Assembly: GCA_021776415.1 (NCBI GenBank)
Contig: JAJFFY010000098.1
Span: 1 to 52,497 of the forward strand
DNA length: 52,497 nucleotides
From: Hyphococcus sp.
GTDB lineage: Bacteria; Pseudomonadota; Alphaproteobacteria; Caulobacterales; Parvularculaceae
Reading direction: 5' to 3'
The notes below the pieces were generated by a model. The model worked only from the letters and a program-made list of their open reading frames with translations. It ran no database searches and was not told the DNA's origin. Made by a program: the position numbers and the translations under genes. Below are positions 1 through 8,676 of the stretch, piece by piece; position 1 is the first letter of the stretch, and every line of letters begins with the position of its first letter.

Positions 1-1
1 C

Positions 2-1192
2 TTTCGCGACCGCATTCGCGCGCTGAGCTATGTGCAGGGCTCGCAAGACATCAACTTCGCCAACCTCGCGGAAGCTGATGTGTTCGCCATTCACCTTGCC
101 AGCGGCCAGGCTTGCGTTCAGGTTTTCTTCTACCGCGCCGGCCAGAACTGGGGCAATCACGCCTATTTTCCGCGCCACGACAAAGAAATCAGCCCCGCTG
201 ACATCCTCGATGCGTTCATTGCGCAGTTCTATGACGGCCGCGAGCCGCCAGCGCTGATCCTGGTCTCCGACGAGCCGCCGCAGGCCGATTTGTTGATGGA
301 AGCCTTGTCGCTGCGCGCGGAAAGAAAAGTTCTGATCCACAAACCGCAACGCGGAGAAAAACGTGACATCGTCAACGCCGCGGTGATGAATGCGCGCGAG
401 GCGCTATCGCGGCGGCTGGCGGAATCCGCAAGTCAATTGAAAGCACTGCGCCAACTGGTTGAAGTGTTGGGGCTCGAAGCGCCGCCGGAGCGTATCGAAG
501 TTTATGACAACTCACATATTCAAGGCGCCAACGCCGTCGGCGCGATGATCGTTGCCGGGCCTGAAGGCTTTATCAAAAACCAGTATCGCAAGTTTAACAT
601 GAAGACCGAAAAATTTGCGCCCGGCGATGACTACGCGATGATGCGCGAGATGTTGACCCGGCGTTTTTCACGGCTGATGAAAGAGGAAGGGGCTGAACGC
701 CCTGACCTGGTTATCATCGACGGCGGCAAGGGTCATCTCAGCGTCGCGCTCGAGGTGTTGAGTGAGCTTGGCATTGATCCCGAAGCGGAGGGCATTGCCG
801 TGATCGGGGTCGCCAAGGCGCGGCGCGAGAACGAGGCCGGTGAAAAGCGCATCGACCGCACCATGGGGACCGCCGAGGACCAGATTGTAATGCCGGGCCG
901 GGCTCCATTCATGCTGCCGCCACGTGATCCGGGTTTGTTTTTCCTCCAGCGATTGCGCGATGAATCCCACCGCTTCGCCATCGGCGCGCATCGCGCCAAA
1001 CGAAAAAAAGCTATAAGCGCCAATCCATTGGACGATGTTCCTGGGATCGGCGCGAAACGCAAACGCGCGCTGCTTAACCACTTCGGCTCAGCCAAAGAGA
1101 TCGCCCGCGCCAAGGCACAGGACCTCGAAGCCGTAGACGGCGTCTCAGCAGCGCTGGCGCAACGGATTTTTGATTTTTTCCATGGAGGATAG
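2..1192 (+). CDS. uvrC: UvrABC excinuclease subunit C, C-terminal part (5' end outside window)
   Basis: UvrC makes the two incisions flanking DNA damage in nucleotide excision repair, acting with UvrB in the cytoplasm. The frame is open to the left edge and reads RDRIRALSYVQGSQD, the end of the UvrB-interacting UVR region, so the N-terminal GIY-YIG nuclease lies outside the window. What follows is the RNase H-like 5' endonuclease domain with YDNSHIQG, VIIDGGKGHL and DESHRFAI, which carry the expected catalytic Asp and His residues. A tandem helix-hairpin-helix (DVPGIGAKRKRALL, then VDGVSAALAQRI) follows. The C-terminal half has normal length. The stop lies 3 bp before the next ATG, so transcription is probably shared with the ureohydrolase gene. 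The GTG at 32 is internal, not a start. Confidence 0.96.
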   Translation, partial: FRDRIRALSYVQGSQDINFANLAEADVFAIHLASGQACVQVFFYRAGQNWGNHAYFPRHDKEISPADILDAFIAQFYDGREPPALILVSDEPPQADLLMEALSLRAERKVLIHKPQRGEKRDIVNAAVMNAREALSRRLAESASQLKALRQLVEVLGLEAPPERIEVYDNSHIQGANAVGAMIVAGPEGFIKNQYRKFNMKTEKFAPGDDYAMMREMLTRRFSRLMKEEGAERPDLVIIDGGKGHLSVALEVLSELGIDPEAEGIAVIGVAKARRENEAGEKRIDRTMGTAEDQIVMPGRAPFMLPPRDPGLFFLQRLRDESHRFAIGAHRAKRKKAISANPLDDVPGIGAKRKRALLNHFGSAKEIARAKAQDLEAVDGVSAALAQRIFDFFHGG

Positions 1193-1195
1193 CCA

Positions 1196-1990
1196 ATGAC
1201 CGTCACTCTCATCGGATTTCCATGGGATGCAAGCTCGTCCTATGCGCGCGGCCCGGCGCTGGCGCCGGCGATTATCCGCTCGGTTTTATTTAGCGAGGCG
1301 TCGAGCCCCTACAGTCTTTCGGGGGCGAGCGTTGGCGATATCATATTTGATTATGATTTCGCTGATCTGCCGGAAGAGGCAGACGCGTGCCGCACTGCAA
1401 TTTCGGACCGCATTGCACAGACGCTCAAATCAAAAACAAAACCTTTAAGCCTCGGCGGCGATCATTCGGTGACCTACCCAATTTTGCGCGCCATAAAAAA
1501 TGCCCATGGCCCGGTCAACATTTTGCACATTGATGCGCATCCGGATCTTTACGATGAATTTGACGGAGACCGCTATTCCCACGCCTGCCCGTTTGCGCGC
1601 GCGATCGAAGATGGTTGCGTCAATAATCTGGTGCAGGTCGGGATCAGAAGCGCCTCACCCGAGCAACGCGCGTTTGGCAAGAAGCACGGCGTTGCGATGC
1701 TCGGTGCGGACGAAGCCGCCGCTATTCCCTACGACAAACTTACCGCGCCGCTCTATGTCTCGATTGATCTCGATGGCCTTGACCCGGCCTATGCTCCCGG
1801 GGTTTCCCACCCGGAACCCGGCGGCCTTTCCACCCGCGAGGTGCTGGCAATGCTCGCCAAACTCCCCACCCCGCCGGTCGGCGCTGACATCGTCGAATAC
1901 AACCCCGAACGCGACATTAACCTCGCCACCGCCCATGTCGCCGCGCGGCTGATCAAGGAGCTGGCGGGGTTGATGGCGCAAACAAATTAG
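1196..1990 (+). CDS. Ureohydrolase (agmatinase/arginase family)
   Basis: 264 residues, the usual length of the family, which hydrolyses guanidino compounds (agmatine, arginine, formiminoglutamate and others) to urea-type products with a binuclear Mn centre. All metal-binding motifs are visible: GGDHS near residue 84, HIDAHPDLYDEF, and SIDLDGLDPAYAPG followed by PEPGGLS. The substrate cannot be decided by eye; the PEPGG segment is common in agmatinases. It starts 3 bp after the uvrC stop, so it is probably co-transcribed or translationally coupled with uvrC. There is no functional link to DNA repair that I know of. Confidence 0.9.
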   Translation: MTVTLIGFPWDASSSYARGPALAPAIIRSVLFSEASSPYSLSGASVGDIIFDYDFADLPEEADACRTAISDRIAQTLKSKTKPLSLGGDHSVTYPILRAIKNAHGPVNILHIDAHPDLYDEFDGDRYSHACPFARAIEDGCVNNLVQVGIRSASPEQRAFGKKHGVAMLGADEAAAIPYDKLTAPLYVSIDLDGLDPAYAPGVSHPEPGGLSTREVLAMLAKLPTPPVGADIVEYNPERDINLATAHVAARLIKELAGLMAQTN

Positions 1991-2051
1991 CACTCCTAAT
2001 CAATGCGTTATGCCGGTATAGAGTGTATAAACATGAAGAAAAGAGGCGCTC

Positions 2052-2864
2052 GTGAGCACTGAAGCAAGTCAGTTTGTCGGCGATATTCCACAAAACTATG
2101 ACCGGTTTTTGGGGCCGGTCATATTTGAAGATTATGCCGACGACCTCGCCCGCCGCGCCGCCGCAATCGGCCCCGCGCGGGTCCTCGAACTTGCCGCGGG
2201 AACCGGCGTCGTCAGCCGCAAGCTGAGGTACGCTCTGCCCAAGGAAACGCGCCTTGTCATCACCGATTTAAACGGACCCATGCTTGAGGTTGCGCGGTCA
2301 AAGTTCAACAGCACCGAGAATGTGGAGTTCACCACCGCTGACGCAATGCATCTGGATTTTCCTGACAACCAGTTTGACTTAATCGTCTGTCAGTTTGGCG
2401 TCATGTTTTTCCCGGATAAAGTCGCCGCGTTTAAAGAAGCGCTCAGAGTATTGCGCAGCGGCGGATCCTATCTTTTTAACACTTGGCGCCCGTTGGTGGA
2501 AAACCCATTTGCGAGTATCGCCCATGACGTTACATCGCAATTTTTTCCCGACGATCCCCCACTGTTTTATCATGTGCCGTTCTCCTATCCAGGGCCTGAG
2601 GCGGTCTGCGCAGATATGTCTGCGGCTGGGTTAGTAAAAATTGCACATGACGCCGTCGATCTCACAAAACCCGTGACAGACTGGCGCCAATTTGCCCATG
2701 GACTTGTTTACGGAAACCCCTTGATAGATGAAATCCGCCGCCGAGGCGGTGTGGATGCGGATGATGTCCTGAGTGCTATCGAAACTGAACTGCGCACCCG
2801 CCATGGAGCCGAACCAGCGTCAATGCCGCTCAGGGCCACTGTGTTCCAGGGACGCGCTGCTTAA
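2052..2864 (+). CDS. Class I SAM-dependent methyltransferase
   Basis: 270 residues with a Rossmann-fold methyltransferase core. Motif I is VLELAAGTGVVS (residues ~44-55), followed by the acidic VITDLNGPML strand end, TADAMHLDFPDNQFD and the post-motif stretch LRSGGSYLFNTW. This pattern matches UbiE/Methyltransf_11-type enzymes; the methyl acceptor is unknown. The start is GTG, chosen because an AGAGG ribosome-binding site lies 5 bases upstream. It stands 61 bp after the ureohydrolase gene and reads the same way, so it may belong to the same transcript. It is not a ubiquinone-biosynthesis UbiE by context. Confidence 0.88.
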   Translation: MSTEASQFVGDIPQNYDRFLGPVIFEDYADDLARRAAAIGPARVLELAAGTGVVSRKLRYALPKETRLVITDLNGPMLEVARSKFNSTENVEFTTADAMHLDFPDNQFDLIVCQFGVMFFPDKVAAFKEALRVLRSGGSYLFNTWRPLVENPFASIAHDVTSQFFPDDPPLFYHVPFSYPGPEAVCADMSAAGLVKIAHDAVDLTKPVTDWRQFAHGLVYGNPLIDEIRRRGGVDADDVLSAIETELRTRHGAEPASMPLRATVFQGRAA

Positions 2865-3011
2865 AGCCTGATTGCGCTTACCTCTACCCGTGGACCGGCC
2901 CAATTTCTGGCGCGCGCCCCCAAACCTCCCCGCCGGCGCCGCGTTTCCGCCTTACTAGTGCGTTCTTTTGCTGGCTATTCTAGGCTGCAGGGCGAGCAAA
3001 GGCGCGATTTC

Positions 3012-3875
3012 ATGGCTTTGAGCATGATCAAAGACCCCCGCATCTATCAGATTGTCACCTTATCGGGCCTCCTCGCTTTCGGATGGACGGCGCACGCCTT
3101 TGAGATTGACCCCATACAGTTTGCCGCCATCGTTCTCGCCAGCTGCTCAACGCAATGGCTCGGCTCGATATTAATCGCCACCCGCCCGGACTTTAAAAGC
3201 CCGTTGATCACGGCGCTTTCCCTCACCCTACTGTTGCGCGCCGACGCCGTCTGGCCGCTGGCCGCCGCAGCCGCGATTGCCATCGGCTCAAAATTTGCCC
3301 TGCGCCTTGGCGACAAGCACATCTTCAACCCGGCCAATATCGGCATTGTCGCCATGGTCCTGTTCACCGACGCCGCCTGGACGACGCCGGGCCAATGGGG
3401 AACCGCGGTGTGGTTTGCAGCCCTCCTCGCCGGCGCTGGGCTTTTCGTGACCTATCGCTCGGCGCGCTTTGACGTGCCGTTGGTATTTCTCGGTGTCTAT
3501 GCGGCGCTGGTGTTTGGCCGGGCGCTTTGGCTGGGCGATCCGCTGGCGATCCCGCTGCTTCGCTTAGAGAATGGCGCGCTGATTATCTTCGCCTTCTTCA
3601 TGATCTCTGATCCAAAAACCTCGCCCGATGGCGCGATCGCCAGAGCCGCCTTTGCCGGCGGCGCGGCGCTGCTCGCTTATCTTATGATCTTCAATTTCTA
3701 CATCGCCGACGGGCTGTTCTACGCCCTGGCGATCATGTGTCTTGTGCGCCCACTGCTCGAATGGGCTGATCCCGCGCCGCACTACCGGTGGGGCGATCCG
3801 GTCGCACCACTGAGAGGAATCCGCAAGCAAAAACCGCTGACAAAAAATTCCGTTCACCCAGTTCCAGCCGAATAA
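3012..3875 (+). CDS. RnfD/NqrB-like integral membrane protein
   Basis: 287 residues with about nine hydrophobic segments and the hallmarks of the RnfD/NqrB/PF03116 family: SPLITALSLTLLLR (~56-69), KHIFNPANIGIV (~97-108) and FMISDPKTSP (~200-209). In RnfD/NqrB such motifs surround a covalently bound flavin on a conserved Thr. No other Rnf or Nqr subunits are present, so this is a stand-alone homologue, not part of an ion-pumping complex. The ATG at 3012 is preferred over the GTG at 2958 because AAAGG lies 9 bases before it and the translation then starts just before the conserved part. The DUF2330 gene follows after 18 bp, an association that suggests they work together. Confidence 0.82.
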   Translation: MALSMIKDPRIYQIVTLSGLLAFGWTAHAFEIDPIQFAAIVLASCSTQWLGSILIATRPDFKSPLITALSLTLLLRADAVWPLAAAAAIAIGSKFALRLGDKHIFNPANIGIVAMVLFTDAAWTTPGQWGTAVWFAALLAGAGLFVTYRSARFDVPLVFLGVYAALVFGRALWLGDPLAIPLLRLENGALIIFAFFMISDPKTSPDGAIARAAFAGGAALLAYLMIFNFYIADGLFYALAIMCLVRPLLEWADPAPHYRWGDPVAPLRGIRKQKPLTKNSVHPVPAE

Positions 3876-3893
3876 CTATCAGGGAGAGACACT

Positions 3894-5282
3894 ATGAGCC
3901 GTTCACTGAAGAAGACGTTGTTTGCCGCCGCCTCCGCCATCACCGCCGTCACATTAACCGGCGGCGCGGTCGCGTTTTGCGGCTTTTATGTCGGCAAGGC
4001 GGATACCAAGCTATTCAACAAAGCCTCCAAAGTCGCCATCATGCGCGACGGCAACCGCACGGTCATGACTATGGCCAATGATTTTCAGGGCGAGCTGACA
4101 GAATTTGCCACCGTCATCCCGGTGCCGGTGGTTTTGCAAGAAGAACAAATCCACGTCACCGAAAACGCGATCCTCGATCATCTCGACGCCTACACCGCGC
4201 CGCGACTGGTGGAATATTTCGATGAAGATCCGTGTGTGATGTATCAGCGCCGTGAGATGGCAATGATGCCGCAAGCGGCGATGACGCTTGGCTCCGCTGA
4301 CAAGATGCGAAAGAAAGACAGTCTCGGCGTCACGGTTGAGGCTGAATATACAGTCGGCGAATATGACATTCAAATCCTCTTGGCCGATCAGTCCGATGGC
4401 CTGGCGACATGGCTGAAACAAAACGGCTATAAACTCCCCGACGGTACGGAAAAAGTTCTCGCAAGCTATATCAAACAGGGAACAAAGTTTTTCGTCGCCA
4501 AGGTCAATCTGGAGGAGCAGACCGCAACCGGCCTAAAATATCTGCGGCCGCTGCAGATCGCATTTGAATCACCGAAATTCATGTTGCCGATCCGCCTCGG
4601 CACTTTAAACGCCGATGGCAAGCAGGAACTCTTCGCCTTCATGCTGACCCGTACCGGCCGGGTTGAAACCACCAATTATCGCACCGTGAAACTTCCCACC
4701 GGTGTGGATATTCCCGTCTACGTGAAGAATGATTTTGGCTCGTTTTATAAGTCGATGTTTGAACAGCAGGTGGAGAAGGAAAACGAGCGCGCGGTATTTC
4801 TCGAATATGCCTGGGACATGAACTGGTGTGATCCGTGTGCGGCTGACCCCTTGTCGCAGGATGAATTGCGCGAGCTCGGCGTGTACTGGGTCGGCGGCGG
4901 CGGTGACAAGCCCGGTATTTTGCCGCGCCGGCCAATGCCCCAGGCGCGCGATGTCTATGTCACCCGCCTGCACATTTCCTATGACGCCGATCATTTCCCC
5001 GAAGATCTGATGTTTAAGGAAACCAATGACCGCTCGAATTATCAGGGCCGTTATGTCTTGCGTCACGCCTATAAGGGCGACGCGCAATGCGATGCGGCGG
5101 AGCAATATCGCGCGAGCCTGCCCAAACGGTTTGAAAGCGAGGCCCAAACCCTCGCTAATCTCACCGGATGGGACATTGACGACATCCGCGATGATATGAA
5201 TGAAACCGGGCAAAGCTTCGAAGAGCCCAAGAAAGATTCATGGTGGAAACGACTGTGGGGCAACGACGCCAAGGAAGGCTAA
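3894..5282 (+). CDS. DUF2330 family secreted protein
   Basis: 462 residues beginning with a Sec signal peptide (basic start, hydrophobic core, AVAF before a Cys at residue 28). The mature part starts CGFYVGKAD and resembles DUF2330 proteins, which are exported, Cys-containing and of unknown biochemical function. Further visible elements are VIPVPVVL, several acidic loops, DPCVMYQ, WCDPCAADPLS (a CxxC pair) and a charged C-terminal tail. An AGGGAGAG ribosome-binding site precedes the ATG. It follows the RnfD-like gene after 18 bp and they are most likely an operon. A periplasmic partner for a flavin-bearing membrane redox protein is a reasonable inference but is not shown by sequence. Confidence 0.8.
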   Translation: MSRSLKKTLFAAASAITAVTLTGGAVAFCGFYVGKADTKLFNKASKVAIMRDGNRTVMTMANDFQGELTEFATVIPVPVVLQEEQIHVTENAILDHLDAYTAPRLVEYFDEDPCVMYQRREMAMMPQAAMTLGSADKMRKKDSLGVTVEAEYTVGEYDIQILLADQSDGLATWLKQNGYKLPDGTEKVLASYIKQGTKFFVAKVNLEEQTATGLKYLRPLQIAFESPKFMLPIRLGTLNADGKQELFAFMLTRTGRVETTNYRTVKLPTGVDIPVYVKNDFGSFYKSMFEQQVEKENERAVFLEYAWDMNWCDPCAADPLSQDELRELGVYWVGGGGDKPGILPRRPMPQARDVYVTRLHISYDADHFPEDLMFKETNDRSNYQGRYVLRHAYKGDAQCDAAEQYRASLPKRFESEAQTLANLTGWDIDDIRDDMNETGQSFEEPKKDSWWKRLWGNDAKEG

Positions 5283-5339
5283 TACGAACACTACCGCCAC
5301 CACTGGCGGAATCCGGCGGTGCGGCTTAAGAAGGCCGTC

Positions 5340-5894
5340 ATGGCTAATCTATTCACCCTTGGGCGGATCGCCCTGATCATTCCTTTTGCCGCAATGTTTC
5401 TCGCTAATGCGCAATGGAACATGAAGGCAGCCTTTGTAATCTTCACTGTGGCGGCAGTGACTGACTTTTTTGACGGCTGGATTGCGCGCGCCCGCAATGA
5501 AGTCAGCGCGCTCGGCGCCGCGCTCGACCCTCTCGCCGATAAGCTGCTGATCGCGGCGGCGCTTATCCTGCTTTTGCGCAACGGTATTATCGCCGGCGCC
5601 GGCGTTATCGCCGTTCTTATCATTATCCTGCGCGAAATTCTTATTAGCGGCTTGCGTGAAGCGGTCACCCTGGGCGGCGGCTCACTGAAGGTGACGCAAC
5701 TGGCGAAATGGAAGACCACCGCGCAACTCATCGCCGCCGGGCTGCTGCTTGCCGCAGCGCCCCATGGGTTTATCGGCGAGGCGTTGCGGCCCTGGGCGTC
5801 CGGCGCGCTTTGGCTGGCGGCCGTGCTTACCTTTTGGACCGGCGCAGACTATGCTTACCACGCCGCGCGATTGTTGCGCGCCAAAGACACATGA
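5340..5894 (+). CDS. pgsA: CDP-diacylglycerol--glycerol-3-phosphate 3-phosphatidyltransferase
   Basis: 184 residues, the expected size for PgsA, which makes phosphatidylglycerol phosphate from CDP-diacylglycerol at the inner membrane. The CDP-alcohol phosphatidyltransferase signature is complete: TDFFDGWIARAR supplies DxxDG and AR, followed after eight residues by G, then LDPLADK with the last two Asp residues. Four to six hydrophobic helices follow. I chose ATG 5340 because AAGAAGG stands 5 bases before it and the protein then begins MANLFTLGRI, the conserved start; the GTG at 5319 would only add seven residues. The stop codon overlaps an ATGA but the next real start is at 5910. Confidence 0.93.
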   Translation: MANLFTLGRIALIIPFAAMFLANAQWNMKAAFVIFTVAAVTDFFDGWIARARNEVSALGAALDPLADKLLIAAALILLLRNGIIAGAGVIAVLIIILREILISGLREAVTLGGGSLKVTQLAKWKTTAQLIAAGLLLAAAPHGFIGEALRPWASGALWLAAVLTFWTGADYAYHAARLLRAKDT

Positions 5895-5909
5895 CGGAAC
5901 CCGATAGCG

Positions 5910-6608
5910 ATGGCGGACCTCAACAAAGTTGCAGAAGGCGCAGCGCATATCCTCATCGTCGATGATGATGACCGCATCCGCACGCTCCTTAAACGCTATC
6001 TCAGCGAAAACGGGTTTCGCACCTCCACCGCCGGCAACGCCGCTGAGGCGCGCCGGTTGATGCGCGGCGTCGAATTTGACTTGCTCATTCTTGATGTGAT
6101 GATGCCCGGTGAATCCGGCTTTGACCTGACAAAATCCGTACGCGCCGCTTCTAACGTACCGATATTGCTGTTGACTGCGCGCGGCCTGGCGGAAGACCGC
6201 ATCGAGGGGCTGGAGCGCGGCGCGGACGATTATCTTTCCAAGCCGTTTGAACCGCGCGAATTGGTGCTGCGGGTGAACGCACTATTGCGCCGGGCGCGGC
6301 CGGTAGCGCTCAACCGCAAGGCGCTCACCTTTGGCGATTGCACATTTTCGGTCGGTCGCGGCGAGTTGCGCCGTAATGGCGAGCTCATCAAGCTGACCGC
6401 CGGCGAGGCTGGTCTGTTAAAAGCGCTGGCGCAAAAGCCCGGCGAGGCGATCTCGCGTCAAGCCTTGGCGGAGCAGACATCGACATCGCTGGAGCGTTCC
6501 GTCGATGTGCAGGTCACGCGCCTGCGCAAAAAAATCGAAGAGGATCCGCGCGCGCCGATCTTTCTGCAAACAGTGCGCGGCGTCGGCTATGCGCTGATGG
6601 CGGATTGA
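5910..6608 (+). CDS. OmpR-family response regulator
   Basis: 232 residues. The N-terminal receiver domain (~13-125) has the acidic pocket DDDD at 18-21, the phospho-acceptor Asp62 in LILDVMMPG, Thr in LLLTARG and Lys in LSKPFEPREL. The C-terminal winged-helix DNA-binding domain (~135-230) ends with VTRLRKKIEED and TVRGVGYAL, typical of OmpR/PhoB proteins. The sensor kinase gene begins 6 bp downstream, giving a classic two-component operon. The gene starts 15 bp after pgsA, so transcription may run through. The kinase's EnvZ-like phosphorylation motif points to OmpR/EnvZ-type envelope or osmotic control; target genes cannot be read from the sequence. Confidence 0.93.
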   Translation: MADLNKVAEGAAHILIVDDDDRIRTLLKRYLSENGFRTSTAGNAAEARRLMRGVEFDLLILDVMMPGESGFDLTKSVRAASNVPILLLTARGLAEDRIEGLERGADDYLSKPFEPRELVLRVNALLRRARPVALNRKALTFGDCTFSVGRGELRRNGELIKLTAGEAGLLKALAQKPGEAISRQALAEQTSTSLERSVDVQVTRLRKKIEEDPRAPIFLQTVRGVGYALMAD

Positions 6609-6614
6609 CCGGCA

Positions 6615-7925
6615 ATGCTGCGGCGATATTTCCCCAAAAGCCTCTATGCGCGGGTCGTCCTGATTGTCATTTTGCCGATCTTTTTGACGCAAGCCGTCAT
6701 AACGGTGGTGTTCTTCAACCGTCACTGGGATTTGGTGACGGCGAACCTGTCAGCCAATGTCGCCGGGCAAATTGCACTGGTGACGCGGCTATATGAGGAA
6801 AATCCGGAGCCCGAGGAGCGTGCAAAAATCGAACAATGGGCGCTCGACGACCTCGACCTTAGCGTGCGATTTCAAGCCGGAGGCGGCCTGCCTCAAAAAG
6901 ACAAGCTGTCACCGTTCAATGTTTATAATTCAACACTGGAACGCCAGCTCGGCGAGGCCATCGACAAGCCTTATTGGTTCAATACAAGAAGCTGGCCGGC
7001 TTTTGTTGAAGTGCGGGTGCGACTTGATGGTGGGCAGCTCATTTTCTTCGCCTATCGCGACCGGGTGTTTGCCACCACCGGGCCGATCTTCCTGTTCTGG
7101 CTGATCAGCACATCGGTTCTTCTGGGCGGGATAGCCATCGTGTTCCTGCGCAATCAGGTGCGATCAATCTTGCGACTTGCCAGTGCGGCGGAAGCTTTCG
7201 GGCGCGGGCGCGACGCGCCGGATTATCGCCCGACCGGCGCCACGGAAGTCAGAAAGGCCGGCTACGCTTTTATCGCCATGCGAGAGCGCATCAAACGCCA
7301 GCTTGAACAGCGCACGACCATGCTCGCCGGGGTCAGCCACGATCTTCGAACGCCGCTCACCCGGATCAAGCTGGCGCTGGCGATGGAGCCAGATACGCCG
7401 GAAGTCGCCGCCTTGCGCAACGACGTTCTGGAAATGGAGCGCATGGTTGAGGCTTATCTCGAATTTGCACGCAGTGAAGCCTCAGACGAAGATCCCGATG
7501 TGTTCGACCTTGGCGAGATGATCGGCGAGGTTGAAAGCAACACCAAGCGCACCGGCCACACGCTTGAGGTTGATATTCCCGCCGGCCTCGTCGTCTCCGC
7601 ACGGCGCAGCGCGCTGCAACGCGCCGTCAACAACCTCGTGAACAATAGCTTGCGTCATGCGAACACTGTATGGGTCAGCGCCGCGCGCACGGAACGCCAT
7701 ATAGAAATCTATGTCGATGATGACGGGCCGGGCGTTGACAAGAATTTATACGATGAAATTTTCAAACCCTTCACCCGCCTTGATGAAGCGAGAAACTTAA
7801 ATGAAAGCGGCATGGGGCTGGGCCTGACTGTGGTGCGTGATGTTGCGCGTTCACATGGCGGCGAGATCACGCTCGATAGATCCGCCAAGGGCGGCTTACG
7901 GGCGACCATCCGTCTGCCAATTTAA
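6615..7925 (+). CDS. EnvZ-like sensor histidine kinase
   Basis: 436 residues. A first membrane helix at ~14-34, a periplasmic loop to ~155, a second helix at ~156-178, a HAMP linker, the dimerisation/phospho-acceptor domain with His242 in AGVSHDLRTPLTRIKLAL, and a C-terminal HATPase domain with N box NNLVNNSLRHA, G1 DDDGPGV and G2 GMGLGLTVV. The SHDLRTPLTRI signature is characteristic of EnvZ-type kinases. It lies 6 bp after its cognate regulator gene. The periplasmic domain is small and shows no recognisable ligand-binding fold, so the stimulus is unknown. Confidence 0.92.
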   Translation: MLRRYFPKSLYARVVLIVILPIFLTQAVITVVFFNRHWDLVTANLSANVAGQIALVTRLYEENPEPEERAKIEQWALDDLDLSVRFQAGGGLPQKDKLSPFNVYNSTLERQLGEAIDKPYWFNTRSWPAFVEVRVRLDGGQLIFFAYRDRVFATTGPIFLFWLISTSVLLGGIAIVFLRNQVRSILRLASAAEAFGRGRDAPDYRPTGATEVRKAGYAFIAMRERIKRQLEQRTTMLAGVSHDLRTPLTRIKLALAMEPDTPEVAALRNDVLEMERMVEAYLEFARSEASDEDPDVFDLGEMIGEVESNTKRTGHTLEVDIPAGLVVSARRSALQRAVNNLVNNSLRHANTVWVSAARTERHIEIYVDDDGPGVDKNLYDEIFKPFTRLDEARNLNESGMGLGLTVVRDVARSHGGEITLDRSAKGGLRATIRLPI

Positions 7926-7946
7926 TTATGCGCGCCGCATAAAAAC

Positions 7947-7974
7947 GCCCTCCCATAGCGATGCATGGGAGGGC
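7947..7974 (-). terminator. Rho-independent terminator between convergent genes
   Basis: A perfect 10-bp inverted repeat (GCCCTCCCAT / ATGGGAGGGC) with an 8-base loop lies between the kinase stop and the convergent secreted-protein gene. Read on the minus strand it is followed by GTTTTTA, so it should end the transcript of the 7999-8478 gene. It may also act weakly on the plus strand. Confidence 0.75.
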
Positions 7975-7998
7975 TGTAGGCTGCGATTGAGGCAGGCT

Positions 7999-8478
7999 CT
8001 AATAGTAGTCGTAATATTTGATCAGGTAGCGGCTGCCGGAAACGATGTAGCTTTGGCCATAGTTGTCATAGCACATAGTCCCGCCGACAAGGGCTTTCAT
8101 ACCCTTCCAATAGCCGTCTTTTTTAACCGTCCGGCAATTATAGCCGCTTGAATAGCCGGTATTGTAATGGCCGGACCGGCGGTTGTTGTGACCGGAATTG
8201 CTGCGACCATGGCCGCGATTGTGATGACCGCTGCGATGACTGTTTTGGCGCCGGCTGCGATGTTGGCCTCTATTACCGTGGCTGTCGCTTACATTGACCG
8301 TATAACCGGAGCCGGAACGGCCTGAACTGTAACCAACGCTGACGCTACCGGTGCTGACATAAACGGATGCGGTTGAATTACTGTCGCTCGCTGACGCCGA
8401 TGGCGCAAACGCGATCAATCCCAGTGCTGCGGTCGCTGCTACTGCGTACTTTACTATTGTCAAATCGATGATGGGCAT
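7999..8478 (-). CDS. Secreted His/Ser/Asn/Gly-rich protein of unknown function
   Basis: 159 residues. A clear Sec signal peptide (MPIIDLTIVKYAVAATAALG.., cleavage near SASA|SDS) is followed by a Ser/Thr/Gly-rich stretch, then a strongly basic and His-rich low-complexity region (~75-115, with HHNRGHG, HRSGHH and similar) and a C-terminal part with two cysteines (YNCRTV, GTMCYD) ending in aromatic residues. ATG 8478 is chosen because AAGGAG stands 6 bases upstream; the longer frame to 8559 lacks a signal peptide at its start. The His-rich segment suggests metal binding but that is inference. A Fur-box-like dyad lies about 170 bp upstream. I do not recognise a family. Confidence 0.75.
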   Translation of the reverse strand: MPIIDLTIVKYAVAATAALGLIAFAPSASASDSNSTASVYVSTGSVSVGYSSGRSGSGYTVNVSDSHGNRGQHRSRRQNSHRSGHHNRGHGRSNSGHNNRRSGHYNTGYSSGYNCRTVKKDGYWKGMKALVGGTMCYDNYGQSYIVSGSRYLIKYYDYY

Positions 8479-8650
8479 GTTGCACTCCTTAGGTCGCTCA
8501 AAGCCCCCGCTCGAGCCCTGCCCTAAATGTTGCTCGTATTGCTCCAATGAGCAATACAACTCATCCTCAAACGCGCGTGAGTGTTTTGTTCGAAATGTGG
8601 CGAAAGCGCGGCCCGCCGCCTCATTGCGATAACATAACGCAAATCCGTAT

Positions 8651-8665
8651 AGAGAATTATTCTCA
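8651..8665. promoter_or_regulatory. Fur-box-like dyad
   Basis: AGAGAATTATTCTCA has arms GAGAAT/ATTCTC around one central base. It matches the 7-1-7 Fur consensus (TGATAAT N ATTATCA) at 11 of the 14 arm positions. It lies in the gap between the proC stop and the His-rich secreted protein and could control the latter. A chance palindrome is possible. Confidence 0.35.
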
Positions 8666-8676
8666 ATGTCAGAAAA

